Shown: positions 1 through 7,188, counted from the stretch's first letter. The stretch: DNA of 12,930 nucleotides from Treponema sp. (GCA_031289935.1 JAITON010000039.1:1-12930); one strand, 5' to 3'. Notes: generated from the letters alone by a model not told the origin. Translations and numbers: made by a program.

Positions 1-112
1 GGCGAGGAGGTATAGGCCCGCAAATCGGCTCAATCTCCGGCACGGTAACGCTGACCGGCGATAATGAGCAAAATCGCACTGTCCGTAAGCGGTCTTACAG
101 CTCATGGGAGCA

Positions 113-133
113 AGCCCCCCGGGCTGTTTTTTT
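113..133 (+). terminator. Intrinsic terminator upstream of the rimP operon
   Basis: AGCCC (113-117) and GGGCT (121-125) form a 5-bp GC-rich stem with a CCC loop. One G and seven T residues (127-133) follow. A second small hairpin (GCTC 100-103 with GAGC 108-111) lies directly before it. It would end transcription arriving from the gene left of the window and so insulate the operon that starts at the promoter near 258. Confidence 0.65.
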
Positions 134-257
134 ACCAGGAAGACCTCATACAGAGGCACGGAGGCACAGAGAGGGCCGACCGGGGAGAGGGCGGGGCTGG
201 GAATGGAGGAAATACGGGATCATGACAAGCGCCCCGAAGCACCGTGTGCGAGTACCC

Positions 258-286
258 TTGACAATTTTTTCGGAATCTCCTATACT
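258..286 (+). promoter_or_regulatory. Sigma-70-type promoter for the rimP-nusA-infB operon
   Basis: A perfect -35 box TTGACA (258-263) is followed 17 bases later by TATACT (281-286), one mismatch from the TATAAT consensus. The spacer starts with a T-rich run. Transcription would start near 292-294, leaving a leader of about 70 bases before rimP. This is the only strong promoter I found upstream of the operon, and no comparable one lies between the genes, so it probably drives most of the window. Confidence 0.8.
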
Positions 287-312
287 GCATACAGACAACT
301 TATAGAGCATAC

Positions 313-338
313 AAGGGGTCGTTCAAACGGCCCCTTTT
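313..338 (+). promoter_or_regulatory. Leader hairpin before rimP, attenuator-like
   Basis: AAGGGGTCG (313-321) pairs with CGGCCCCTT (328-336) through one G-T wobble, giving a 9-bp stem with a six-base loop (TTCAAA). It begins about 20 bases after the predicted transcription start. T residues continue to 338, and CATTAGG follows. The T-run is short (four in total, two of them within the stem), so termination would be weak or partial. The hairpin sits between the promoter and the rimP ribosome binding site and could be an attenuator or an mRNA-stabilising 5' structure. Confidence 0.5.
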
Positions 339-363
339 CATTAGGCGCATAAGGAGAGGCCGG

Positions 364-831
364 TTGAAGTATACGCCCCGGGAAGCTGATCCCGTCCACG
401 ATTCCCTAGAACCCATCATCCGGGCCCTGGGTATGGTCATTCTGGAGTTTTCCTTGGGCCGGCATAAGGGGAACGTCCAGGTCCGGGTCGTGGTGGATAA
501 ACCCGGAGCCGCGCCCCTGGGCCACAATGACTGCATCCGGGTGCACCGGGCCATCATCCCCAGGCTGGAACTGGCCTTTCCCGGCGAGGAGCTCTCTGTG
601 GAGGTTTCCTCCCCCGGTATCGACCGGACCATCAAGGACGGCGTGGAAATGGTCCACCATATCGGCCGGGTGGTCCGGTGTTATTGTATTGACGGTAGCG
701 CCGATTGGGTCGCCGGGAAGCTCCTGGCCGCCGATTCCAAAGGGATTAGCCTGGAAACGGGGGACGGGGAATTGAGATTGGCCTTTCAGGACATCGCCAA
801 AGCAAAATTATATACAGGAGAGGAGGTATAA
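364..831 (+). CDS. rimP: Ribosome maturation factor RimP
   Basis: This is a 155-residue protein of normal RimP length. RimP is a cytoplasmic factor that assists late maturation of the 30S subunit. The N-terminal alpha/beta domain runs to about residue 90 and ends in the family signature VSSPGIDRTI (81-90). The C-terminal SH3-like barrel ends in the typical FQDIAKAKL stretch (about 131-139). The start is a TTG at 364-366, chosen because AAGGAGAGG (351-359) lies at good ribosome-binding distance and no better in-frame start exists upstream. It is the first gene of the operon and lies three bases upstream of nusA, the common bacterial rimP-nusA pair. A rare start codon on the first gene may reduce its translation relative to the genes that follow; that is inference. 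Confidence 0.93.
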   Translation: MKYTPREADPVHDSLEPIIRALGMVILEFSLGRHKGNVQVRVVVDKPGAAPLGHNDCIRVHRAIIPRLELAFPGEELSVEVSSPGIDRTIKDGVEMVHHIGRVVRCYCIDGSADWVAGKLLAADSKGISLETGDGELRLAFQDIAKAKLYTGEEV

Positions 832-834
832 CAG

Positions 835-2325
835 GTGGCAACAGACATATCGGAGGCCATCAGTCTCATCATGCAGGATCGAGGTATTTCGGAAGAACTT
901 ATCCTGAAAACCATAGAAGATACCCTGCTGTCGGCTTATAAGCGCCGTTTCGGTAACGTGGATAACGCTATTGTCCGGTTCAGCGAAGATAACCGGCAGG
1001 TATCAATTTACGCGAAGAAGACTATCGTGGACGGGGTCTACGATCCTTCTGCGGAAATAGACCTGGAGGAAGCCCGGGAACTGAACCCCGAAGCGGAAAT
1101 GGAGGACGAGCTCCTTATTGAGGTGGATCCCAAGGATTTTGACCGGATTTCCGTGCAAAACGCTAAACAGACCGCCCGCCAGTCTCTGCGGGAGATCACC
1201 AAGGACACCCTCTACTCGGAATACAAGGACAAGGTGGGGGAAATTATTATCGGCTACTATCAGCGGGAGCGGAATGGCACTATCTACGTTGATTTGGGCA
1301 AGATCGAAGGTATTCTCCCTAAGAAATTCCAGTCCCCCCGGGAAATTTACCATGTAAACGACCGGATCAAGGCCCTCATCGTGGAGGTCAACAAGGGTCC
1401 CACGGGCCTACAGATTGTCCTTTCCCGTACGCACACTGACTTTGTTCGGGCTATCTTCGAGCTTGAGGTGCCCGAGGTTTACGATAACACCGTGGAAATC
1501 CATAAGATCGTCCGGGAGGCGGGCTACCGGACCAAGTTGGCGGTCTATTCTAACCGGGAGGATGTGGACCCTGTGGGGGCCTGTGTGGGCCTCAAAGGTG
1601 TGCGGATTCAGGCGGTTATCCGGGAGCTTGAAGGCGAGAAGATCGACATCCTCAAATACGATCCCGATCCCCGGCGCTTCATCAAGAATGCACTCTCCCC
1701 GGCGGAGGTCCGGGACGTGGTTATCCTGGACGAGGCCAAGCACCAGGCCCTAGCGGTGGTGGCCGACTCCCAGCTTTCCTTGGCTATCGGTAAGCAGGGC
1801 CTTAATGTGCGCCTGGCCAACAGGCTCGCAGACTGGAGCATCGATGTCAAGACCGACGCCCAGTTCGAGGAAATGGATATCTCCAGCGAGTCCCGGCGGG
1901 CCGTTTCCGAGCTCTTCGGCGACTACGGCCAGGAGATTTCCCGCATTTCTGAGCTTCCCGGCGTGGATATCACGGTGGCTGCGATCCTCCAGGAGAGCGA
2001 AATCGACTATATCGAGGACTTTCTGGCTTTGGGCGGGGAGGAATTGGCCGCCCTTCAGGGCGTAAGTTCCGAGCAGCTTGATATCTTACGCAAGCTTATT
2101 GAAGAATACGTCGAAATCATTGAAGAGGAAGAGGTGGAAGCTTTTGAGGAAGCTGAAGCGGAGGAGGCTGACGAGGCTTCCGAGGCTCTTAAACCCGCCG
2201 AAGAGGAGTCCTGCGAGACTGAGGAAGAGGAATATGAATGTCCTGAATGTGGTGCGAAAATCACCCTGGATATGACAAGCTGTCCGAATTGCGGTATCGG
2301 GCTGAGTTTTGAATATGAAGAATGA
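835..2325 (+). CDS. nusA: Transcription termination/antitermination factor NusA with C-terminal zinc ribbon
   Basis: NusA binds RNA polymerase and nascent RNA and modulates pausing, termination and antitermination. The 496-residue product has the N-terminal polymerase-binding domain (about 1-130), an S1 domain (about 135-199, from VGEIIIGYYQRERNG), KH1 around 240-275 (GACVGLKGVRIQAV) and KH2 around 300-345 (LSLAIGKQGLNVRLANRL). A helical region (about 350-425) is followed by an acidic Glu/Ala linker and a C-x2-C-x10-C-x2-C zinc ribbon (C469, C472, C483, C486) in the last 30 residues. The ribbon is not part of the classical E. coli or Bacillus NusA layout. The start is GTG at 835-837, with AGGAGAGGAGG (816-826) eight bases upstream; part of that sequence lies inside the end of rimP. 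The identification is secure; the role of the ribbon is unknown. Confidence 0.97.
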   Translation: MATDISEAISLIMQDRGISEELILKTIEDTLLSAYKRRFGNVDNAIVRFSEDNRQVSIYAKKTIVDGVYDPSAEIDLEEARELNPEAEMEDELLIEVDPKDFDRISVQNAKQTARQSLREITKDTLYSEYKDKVGEIIIGYYQRERNGTIYVDLGKIEGILPKKFQSPREIYHVNDRIKALIVEVNKGPTGLQIVLSRTHTDFVRAIFELEVPEVYDNTVEIHKIVREAGYRTKLAVYSNREDVDPVGACVGLKGVRIQAVIRELEGEKIDILKYDPDPRRFIKNALSPAEVRDVVILDEAKHQALAVVADSQLSLAIGKQGLNVRLANRLADWSIDVKTDAQFEEMDISSESRRAVSELFGDYGQEISRISELPGVDITVAAILQESEIDYIEDFLALGGEELAALQGVSSEQLDILRKLIEEYVEIIEEEEVEAFEEAEAEEADEASEALKPAEEESCETEEEEYECPECGAKITLDMTSCPNCGIGLSFEYEE

Positions 2326-2340
2326 CGAATAAGGTGGAGT

Positions 2341-5016
2341 ATGGCTGAGGAATTAGAAGGAATCCAGAAACCTAAGGTTGAACTGATCAAACGGCAGAAG
2401 GCTGAGCCCGAGGGACCGGTGGGGAAACCCGGTGCGTCTGCGGAGAAGACTGAACGGCGCAAGGTGATCGTTGTCAAAAAAAAAGCGGGTTCTCCGGTAG
2501 CCCTCTCTTCGGCACCTCCTGCTAGGAAGCCTCAGCCCAAGATCGTGGTGGCCACGCGGCTTCCCACCGGAACCAAGCCCGCTCCGGCAGATAAGCCAAG
2601 TGACGATGCTGCCCGGATAACTCTATCTGACGCTGCTCCGGGCCCGATTACGGTCGAAACGCCTGTGGAAAAGACCGGCGTGGACGCTCTCAAGGAAGGG
2701 GAAAAGCGGGTCGTAACTTTTACGGGTACTACCCGGCCTGCGGTTGTCGCAGGCCGGGTAGGGGGCCGCCTGGTCGGTCCCCGGCTGCCTCGTGAAGAGT
2801 CCCGCCGCGAGGGCGATCGACCATCAAGCGGCTCATCTTTCGCTCAGCGTCCTGCCGGAGCTGCGGGCCGTGTAGGGGGCCGTCTCGTGGGTTCCCGACC
2901 TATTCAAGACCGGCAGATCGGCCGTGAACCCCGGCCCGGTGGTTTCGGGACTGGGGACCGTTCCGGCTACGGTCCCAATCGCCAGGGCGGTTTCGGTGGC
3001 GATAGGCCCGGCGGTTTTCGTCCTGGCGGACCTCCTCGTCCTGGTCCCGGCGGGTCGCGTCCCGGCGGTTTCCGTCCCGGTGGACCTCCCCGTCCCGGTG
3101 CACCTCGGCCGGGCGGTGGCAGTGCGTCCGCACCCCTGGATGGTAAGGACCTGGCGAAAAAGACCTTCAGACCCAAGAAGACCGTTTATCAGCGGAAAGA
3201 AGAGGAGATGAAGGAGAAACTCCTCCAGACCAAGAAGAAGATTTCCAATGTGACCAACCCGGTGCCCAAGTCCATCGAGATCATGGAGGTGGTCTCCGTA
3301 TCGGAACTGGCTCGGAAGATGAACCTCAAGGCCTCGGACCTGATCCATAAGCTCATGAGCATGGGCCAGATGGTCACCATCAATCAGCAGATTGATGCGG
3401 ACACTGCCGCCATTCTGGCTGCAGAATTTGGGGCCAACGTGAATATCGTCAGCCTCTATGACGAAACGCTGATCGACACCGGCAGCGACGAAGGTGCGGA
3501 TATGCAGACCCGGCCTCCGGTGGTTACGGTCATGGGCCACGTGGACCACGGCAAGACTAAGCTGCTGGACGCGATCCGCAGCACCGATGTGGTTTCCGGC
3601 GAGTTCGGCGGCATTACCCAGCACATCGGCGCTTATATGGTAGACACCTCCAACGGCAAGATTACCTTTCTTGATACCCCCGGCCACGAAGCATTCACCC
3701 GAATGCGGGCCCGGGGCGCCCAGGTTACGGACATCGTGGTCCTGGTGGTGGCTGCCGATGACGGGGTCATGCCCCAGACCATTGAGGCCATCAACCACGC
3801 CAAGGACGCGGAAGTGCCTATCATTGTGGCGGTAAACAAGATCGACAAGCCCGAGGCCAATCTCGACCGGGTCAAGAACCAGCTTTCCGACCTTGGGCTC
3901 CAGCCCGAGGAATGGGGAGGCGACACCATGTTTGTAGAGATTTCGGCTCTTAAAAAGGAAGGCATCGACAAGCTCATCGACGCTATTCTGTTGCAGGCGG
4001 AAATCTTGGACCTTAAAGCTAACTACAACTGCCGGGCCGAGGGTAAGATCATGGAAGCCCGGATTGACCATGGCCGGGGTATCGTGGCCACCGTCATAGT
4101 GGAGCGAGGCACCCTCAGTATCGGTGATCCCTTTGTGGCAGGTATTTGGCCGGGCCGGGTCAGGGCCCTCTTCAATGACAAAGGCGACCGGGTTGACGAG
4201 GCCACACCCGCTATGCCAGTGGAGGTGATCGGTTTCGAAGGGGGCCCTGACGCCGGGGAACCTTTCCAGGTGGTGGAGGACGAGAAGTTCGCCCGGGGCG
4301 TTTCGGCCAAGCGGCAGGAACTCAAACGTTTCGAGGACGCCAAGAATATCAAAAAGGTTACCTTGGACAACCTCTATGACACCATCAATGACGGGGGAAT
4401 CCAGGAACTTAAGGTCATCATTAAGGCCGATGTCCAGGGTTCCGCCGAGGCCCTCCGCTCCAGTCTGGAGAAACTTTCCACCAAGGAAGTGCGGCTCCGG
4501 GTCATCCAGGCCCTGCCGGGGGCCATTAACGAGGGGGATGTGGACTTGGCCATCGCCTCCCGGGCCATCATCATCGGCTTCAATGTGCGGCCGGTGCCCA
4601 AGGCCAAGGCTATCGCTGATCAGGAGAAGATCGATATTCGCAAGTACAACATCATCTACAAAGCCGTGGAGGAGATACAGCAGGCCATGGAGGGGATGCT
4701 CAAGCCCGACACCAAGGAGGAGATCATCGCCACGGTGGAGGTCCGGAATACCTTCAAGGTACCCAAGGCGGGCACCATCGCAGGTTGCTATGTGCTTACC
4801 GGCACGGTCAAGCGGAGCGCCAGCGTCAACGTACTTCGGGAGGAGATTGTGGTCTATACCGGCAAGATCGCCAGTCTCCGGCGCTTCAAGGACGATGCCC
4901 GGGAAGTAGCCGCCGGTTACGAGTGTGGTATCGGTTTAGAAGGCTTCGATGATATCCGGGTAGGCGACCAGCTAGAGGTCTTCGAGATGGTTGAGGTGGC
5001 GCGGAAGCTGAGCTAA
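2341..5016 (+). CDS. infB: Translation initiation factor IF-2
   Basis: IF-2 is the GTPase that delivers initiator tRNA to the 30S subunit and promotes subunit joining. The 891-residue protein starts at ATG 2341, with AAGGTGG just upstream and 15 bases after nusA. Residues 1-300 are a disordered Lys/Pro/Gly/Arg-rich extension with internal duplications: a 17-residue segment at 132-148 and 170-186, and GGFRPGGPPRPG at 224-235 and 242-253. The IF2_N domain lies at about 313-365. The GTPase domain shows G1 GHVDHGKT (399-406), switch I GGITQHIGAY (423-432), G3 DTPGH (445-449), G4 NKID (499-502) and G5 SALK (535-538). Domains II to IV follow to the C terminus. All catalytic motifs are intact. Whether shorter isoforms arise from internal starts, as in E. 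coli, cannot be told from sequence. Confidence 0.98.
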   Translation: MAEELEGIQKPKVELIKRQKAEPEGPVGKPGASAEKTERRKVIVVKKKAGSPVALSSAPPARKPQPKIVVATRLPTGTKPAPADKPSDDAARITLSDAAPGPITVETPVEKTGVDALKEGEKRVVTFTGTTRPAVVAGRVGGRLVGPRLPREESRREGDRPSSGSSFAQRPAGAAGRVGGRLVGSRPIQDRQIGREPRPGGFGTGDRSGYGPNRQGGFGGDRPGGFRPGGPPRPGPGGSRPGGFRPGGPPRPGAPRPGGGSASAPLDGKDLAKKTFRPKKTVYQRKEEEMKEKLLQTKKKISNVTNPVPKSIEIMEVVSVSELARKMNLKASDLIHKLMSMGQMVTINQQIDADTAAILAAEFGANVNIVSLYDETLIDTGSDEGADMQTRPPVVTVMGHVDHGKTKLLDAIRSTDVVSGEFGGITQHIGAYMVDTSNGKITFLDTPGHEAFTRMRARGAQVTDIVVLVVAADDGVMPQTIEAINHAKDAEVPIIVAVNKIDKPEANLDRVKNQLSDLGLQPEEWGGDTMFVEISALKKEGIDKLIDAILLQAEILDLKANYNCRAEGKIMEARIDHGRGIVATVIVERGTLSIGDPFVAGIWPGRVRALFNDKGDRVDEATPAMPVEVIGFEGGPDAGEPFQVVEDEKFARGVSAKRQELKRFEDAKNIKKVTLDNLYDTINDGGIQELKVIIKADVQGSAEALRSSLEKLSTKEVRLRVIQALPGAINEGDVDLAIASRAIIIGFNVRPVPKAKAIADQEKIDIRKYNIIYKAVEEIQQAMEGMLKPDTKEEIIATVEVRNTFKVPKAGTIAGCYVLTGTVKRSASVNVLREEIVVYTGKIASLRRFKDDAREVAAGYECGIGLEGFDDIRVGDQLEVFEMVEVARKLS
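2729..2761 (+). repeat. Perfect 14-bp inverted repeat inside infB
   Basis: CTACCCGGCCTGCG (2729-2742) is exactly complementary to CGCAGGCCGGGTAG (2748-2761) around a five-base loop, GTTGT. The RNA would form a very stable hairpin in the coding sequence for residues about 130-141 of IF-2, at the start of the first duplicated AGRVGGRLVG segment. No T-run follows, so it is not an intrinsic terminator. The second copy of the protein segment (codons 170-186) has diverged at the DNA level and does not form this hairpin. Confidence 0.85.
2734..3118 (+). repeat. Duplicated low-complexity segments in the IF-2 N-terminal extension
   Basis: Two repeat families are visible in the protein. RPAxxAGRVGGRLVGxR occurs at residues 132-148 and 170-186 (period 38). 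GGFRPGGPPRPG occurs at 224-235 and 242-253 (period 18) within an almost pure Gly/Pro/Arg tract. The DNA copies differ at many third positions while the residues are kept, so these are not very recent duplications. The resulting basic, RGG-like, disordered arm is a plausible RNA or ribosome contact; that role is inference. Confidence 0.75.
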
Positions 5017-5017
5017 G

Positions 5018-5077
5018 AACCTGTTGGACTTGTTGATTTTTGCTCCCTAGAGGTGCAAAAATCTTGATAAACGGGTT
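5018..5077. repeat. Imperfect long inverted repeat filling the infB-rbfA gap
   Basis: The 82-base gap between infB and rbfA is mostly a two-part inverted repeat. The inner arms GATTTTTGC (5035-5043) and GCAAAAATC (5055-5063) pair perfectly over 9 bp around an 11-base loop. The outer arms AACCTGTT (5018-5025) and AACGGGTT (5070-5077) pair over 8 bp with one G-T wobble. An asymmetric internal loop separates the two stems. The T-run after it is only three bases beyond the outer stem, so strong termination is unlikely. It could be an mRNA processing or stability element, or a REP-like dispersed repeat; only a genome search can separate these. Confidence 0.6.
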
Positions 5078-5098
5078 TTTGGGACAGAGGGAAACCAT

Positions 5099-5458
5099 AT
5101 GGGCGAATATCGGCTTGAACGGGTAGGGCGGCTTATCCAAGAAAAAATCGGAGAACTCATTGTGGGGGGAAAGATTAAGGATCCCCGGGTGGATAGTTTT
5201 CTGTCGGTGAGCCGGGTACAGGTCTCCCGGGACCTTTCCTACGCCGATGTCTATGTCTCAAGCTACAAGAGCCCCGAGGGTTTGGCCAAGGGTGTGACGG
5301 GACTCGCCAGCGCTGCTGGCTTTATCCAGGCTCAGCTTGCCTCCCAAATGCGGCTCCGCCAGACCCCGAAGCTCCGGTTTTTTGAGGATTTCGGGCTTCG
5401 GGAGGGCTTTGAGCTGATCAAAAAGATTGAAGAATTGGGTGCCCATGAGGGGAACTGA
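5099..5458 (+). CDS. rbfA: 30S ribosome-binding factor RbfA
   Basis: RbfA is a small KH-type cold-shock protein that binds 16S rRNA near the 5' helix and is needed for final 30S maturation. The 119-residue product has the usual length and features: the N-terminal helix RLERVGRLIQEKIGELI, the VSRDLSYADVYVSSY strand region (about 41-56), and the C-terminal LRQTPKLRFFEDFGLREG motif (about 84-101). It starts at ATG 5099 after an AGAGGG ribosome-binding stretch. Its 3' end overlaps the start of truB, in line with co-translation of two factors that both act on structural RNA. It is preceded by the inverted repeat in the infB-rbfA gap. Confidence 0.95.
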   Translation: MGEYRLERVGRLIQEKIGELIVGGKIKDPRVDSFLSVSRVQVSRDLSYADVYVSSYKSPEGLAKGVTGLASAAGFIQAQLASQMRLRQTPKLRFFEDFGLREGFELIKKIEELGAHEGN

Positions 5459-6380
5459 TGGGATCCTCCTGTTGAACAAGCGTCCCGGCCTTACTTCCTT
5501 CGAGGCCCTGGCCCAGATCAAGCGAGCCTTGGGTACGGGCAAGGTGGGTCACACCGGGACCCTTGATAAATTCGCTTCGGGGTTGCTCCTCGTGTTGGTG
5601 GGCCGGGCAGTAAAACTGGCCTCCTGGTTTGACTATTCTGACAAAGTCTACGAGGGGACTATCAAGTTTGGTCAGGAGACTGATACTCTGGACCCCGAGG
5701 GTACGGTCGTTGTCGAGGCGCCTGTCCCCAGCCAGGAAGCCCTGGAAGCGGTCTTGCCCAAATTCTGGGGGAACATCATGCAGGCCCCGCCCGTCTACTC
5801 GGCGGTCCACGTTGAAGGCCGCCGTGCCCACGAGCTGGTTCGCTCCGGTGAAGCGGTAGTGATGAAGGAGCGGCCTGTAACGATCCATTCCCTGGAACTT
5901 CTCTCCTGGGAGCCGCCCCTGGCAAAAATTCGAGTGCGCTGTTCAAAGGGCACCTACATCCGTTCCCTGGCACGGGACGTCGCCATGGCCGCCGGTTCCC
6001 GGGGCCATCTGGTACAGCTTTGCCGTACCGTCGTGGCCAGTTTTACCCTTGCCGAGGCTCTGAACCTGGCTACCCCCGGCGCCGATTCCGCTAACACCGC
6101 TGCCATTGCGGCGGCTCTCCGCCCTTTGGATGTCGCCGTGTTTGCCGCCTTGGGCATCCCCGGCATGGCCGCCGATGAGGAAACTGCCCGGGCAATGATC
6201 CAGGGGAAGCCCTTGGGGAGTCTTCTGGGGCGGCTTACGCCCCTGCCGGGGGAGACTCTCACCGGAGATGTCTTCAGTATCGCCGTCTTTGACCAGGCCG
6301 GCGGCCTCGTCGCCTTGCTGAACCGCCAGGAACAGGGCTCAGGATGGTCCTACGGTTACGTGTATGGGAGCGTCCAATGA
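5445..6380 (+). CDS. truB: tRNA pseudouridine(55) synthase TruB
   Basis: TruB converts U55 in the T-loop of tRNAs to pseudouridine. With the ATG at 5445 the protein has 311 residues. The catalytic aspartate is D41 in KVGHTGTLDKFASG (33-46). Two further family motifs follow: QAPPVYSAVHVEGRRAHEL and VRCSKGTYIRSLARDV. The last 100 or so residues form the variable TruB C-terminal region. I prefer ATG 5445, which puts the conserved GILLLNKRPG close to the N terminus as usual. A TTG at 5427 would add six residues, and neither start has a strong Shine-Dalgarno sequence, so translation is probably coupled to rbfA, which it overlaps by 14 bases. The gene ends in an ATGA overlap with ribF. Confidence 0.95.
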   Translation: MRGTDGILLLNKRPGLTSFEALAQIKRALGTGKVGHTGTLDKFASGLLLVLVGRAVKLASWFDYSDKVYEGTIKFGQETDTLDPEGTVVVEAPVPSQEALEAVLPKFWGNIMQAPPVYSAVHVEGRRAHELVRSGEAVVMKERPVTIHSLELLSWEPPLAKIRVRCSKGTYIRSLARDVAMAAGSRGHLVQLCRTVVASFTLAEALNLATPGADSANTAAIAAALRPLDVAVFAALGIPGMAADEETARAMIQGKPLGSLLGRLTPLPGETLTGDVFSIAVFDQAGGLVALLNRQEQGSGWSYGYVYGSVQ

Positions 6381-7177
6381 AGGTCCTCGACTGGTCGGCT
6401 TTTACGGAGGGAGGTCTCTGGGGTGGCGGTACTCCCGGTCGAACCGCCCTCACGGTGGGGGTCTTTGACGGTATCCATCGAGGGCACCAAGCCCTGATCA
6501 GCCGGATCGTGGCTTGGAAGCCAGAGCTGCTCCCCACGGTGGTAAGCTTCAGGCAGAACCCCAAGGATCTCCTCAGGCGGAAAAACGGCCGGAGGGATAT
6601 CCTTAGCCAGCACCGGAAACAGGCGATTTTGGAAAAATTCGGGGTAGAAGCCCTGGTACTGATTGACTTTTCTGAAAATTTCAGTAAACTGTCTGGTAAG
6701 CAGTTTTTTGATCTCCTGCTCTGGGGAGGTAATCCCGGGTTTTTGGTGATCGGGAGCGACTTCCGTTGCGGTTATCAAATGGATACCGGCGCGGCGGGGA
6801 TCGGGTCCATGGCTGCTCTGGCAGGTGTTCCCACCGAGGTGGTGGTCCGGATCGGGGAATCGGGCTTCGAGGGTCATCCCATCAGTTCCAGCCTGATTCG
6901 GAATGTTATTGCTGGTGGGGGCCTGGAACGGGCCGCCGCTATGCTGGGCCGGAACGTGGAATTGGACCTGGAGGGCCTTGAGTGGGAGGACCGTGGGGCA
7001 GGGCGCTTCTATAGGGCCGGCTTCCTGGCACTGCCGCCACCTGGCCGGTACTCGGCGCTTGTTTTCGGGAATGGTGGCTCAACTGTGGATGCAGAGGTCA
7101 TTGTGGAAGATGGAGGGGTGTTACTTCCCCATCATATTGACGTGGATCGTGTCGAGTTTATTTCATTTGGTTCCTAA
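6377..7177 (+). CDS. ribF: RibF-family flavin enzyme: FMN adenylyltransferase domain with degenerate riboflavin-kinase domain
   Basis: Full-length RibF phosphorylates riboflavin to FMN with its C-terminal domain and adenylates FMN to FAD with its N-terminal domain. The start is ATG 6377, overlapping the truB stop (ATGA) with GGGAG at 6365-6369; an upstream in-frame ATG at 6344 has weaker support. The nucleotidyltransferase domain is intact: GVFDGIHRGHQ (28-38), a VVSFRQNP strand, IGSDFRCG and ISSSLIR (169-175). After residue 175 only 91 residues remain, against about 125 in typical RibF. The usual kinase signature (a Gly-rich LGFPTAN-type segment) is not visible, although weak beta-barrel remnants persist near the end (AEVIVEDGG, VDRVEFISF). 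I infer that it makes FAD from FMN but may not phosphorylate riboflavin. Confidence 0.88.
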   Translation: MKVLDWSAFTEGGLWGGGTPGRTALTVGVFDGIHRGHQALISRIVAWKPELLPTVVSFRQNPKDLLRRKNGRRDILSQHRKQAILEKFGVEALVLIDFSENFSKLSGKQFFDLLLWGGNPGFLVIGSDFRCGYQMDTGAAGIGSMAALAGVPTEVVVRIGESGFEGHPISSSLIRNVIAGGGLERAAAMLGRNVELDLEGLEWEDRGAGRFYRAGFLALPPPGRYSALVFGNGGSTVDAEVIVEDGGVLLPHHIDVDRVEFISFGS

Positions 7178-7181
7178 GGAG
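7176..7181 (+). promoter_or_regulatory. Ribosome binding site of rpsO overlapping the ribF stop
   Basis: AAGGAG (7176-7181) lies seven bases before the rpsO ATG (7189), and its first two bases are the last two of the ribF TAA stop. This is one of the best ribosome binding sites in the operon, fitting the need for high S15 output, and it ties rpsO translation to the end of ribF. Confidence 0.8.
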
Positions 7182-7188
7182 TTTATTT

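Larger units (their letters stand above)
3..305 (+). other. Open-frame fragment at window edge, possible remnant of a surface-protein gene
   Basis: This frame is open from the window edge to a TAG at 303-305. Only its first 30 or so codons look like real protein: the stretch IGSISGTVTLTGDN has the alternating hydrophobic and Thr/Gly pattern of a beta-sandwich repeat seen in extracellular or carrier-type domains. Past about base 100 the translation turns into Arg/Gly/Pro-rich text with no protein character, and it runs through a probable terminator and the operon promoter. It may therefore be the degraded 3' end of an upstream gene, or one frameshifted near its end; another frame reaches TAA at 62-64. 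Too little is visible to name a function, and chance cannot be excluded. Confidence 0.2.

Noticed and set aside
2833..4071. Long minus-strand open frame opposite infB (412 codons)
   Set aside because: It is the antisense of the Gly/Pro-rich and GTPase-coding regions, rich in His, Asp and Val as expected from GC-biased antisense, with no domain recognisable. Conserved IF-2 motifs fix the coding strand.
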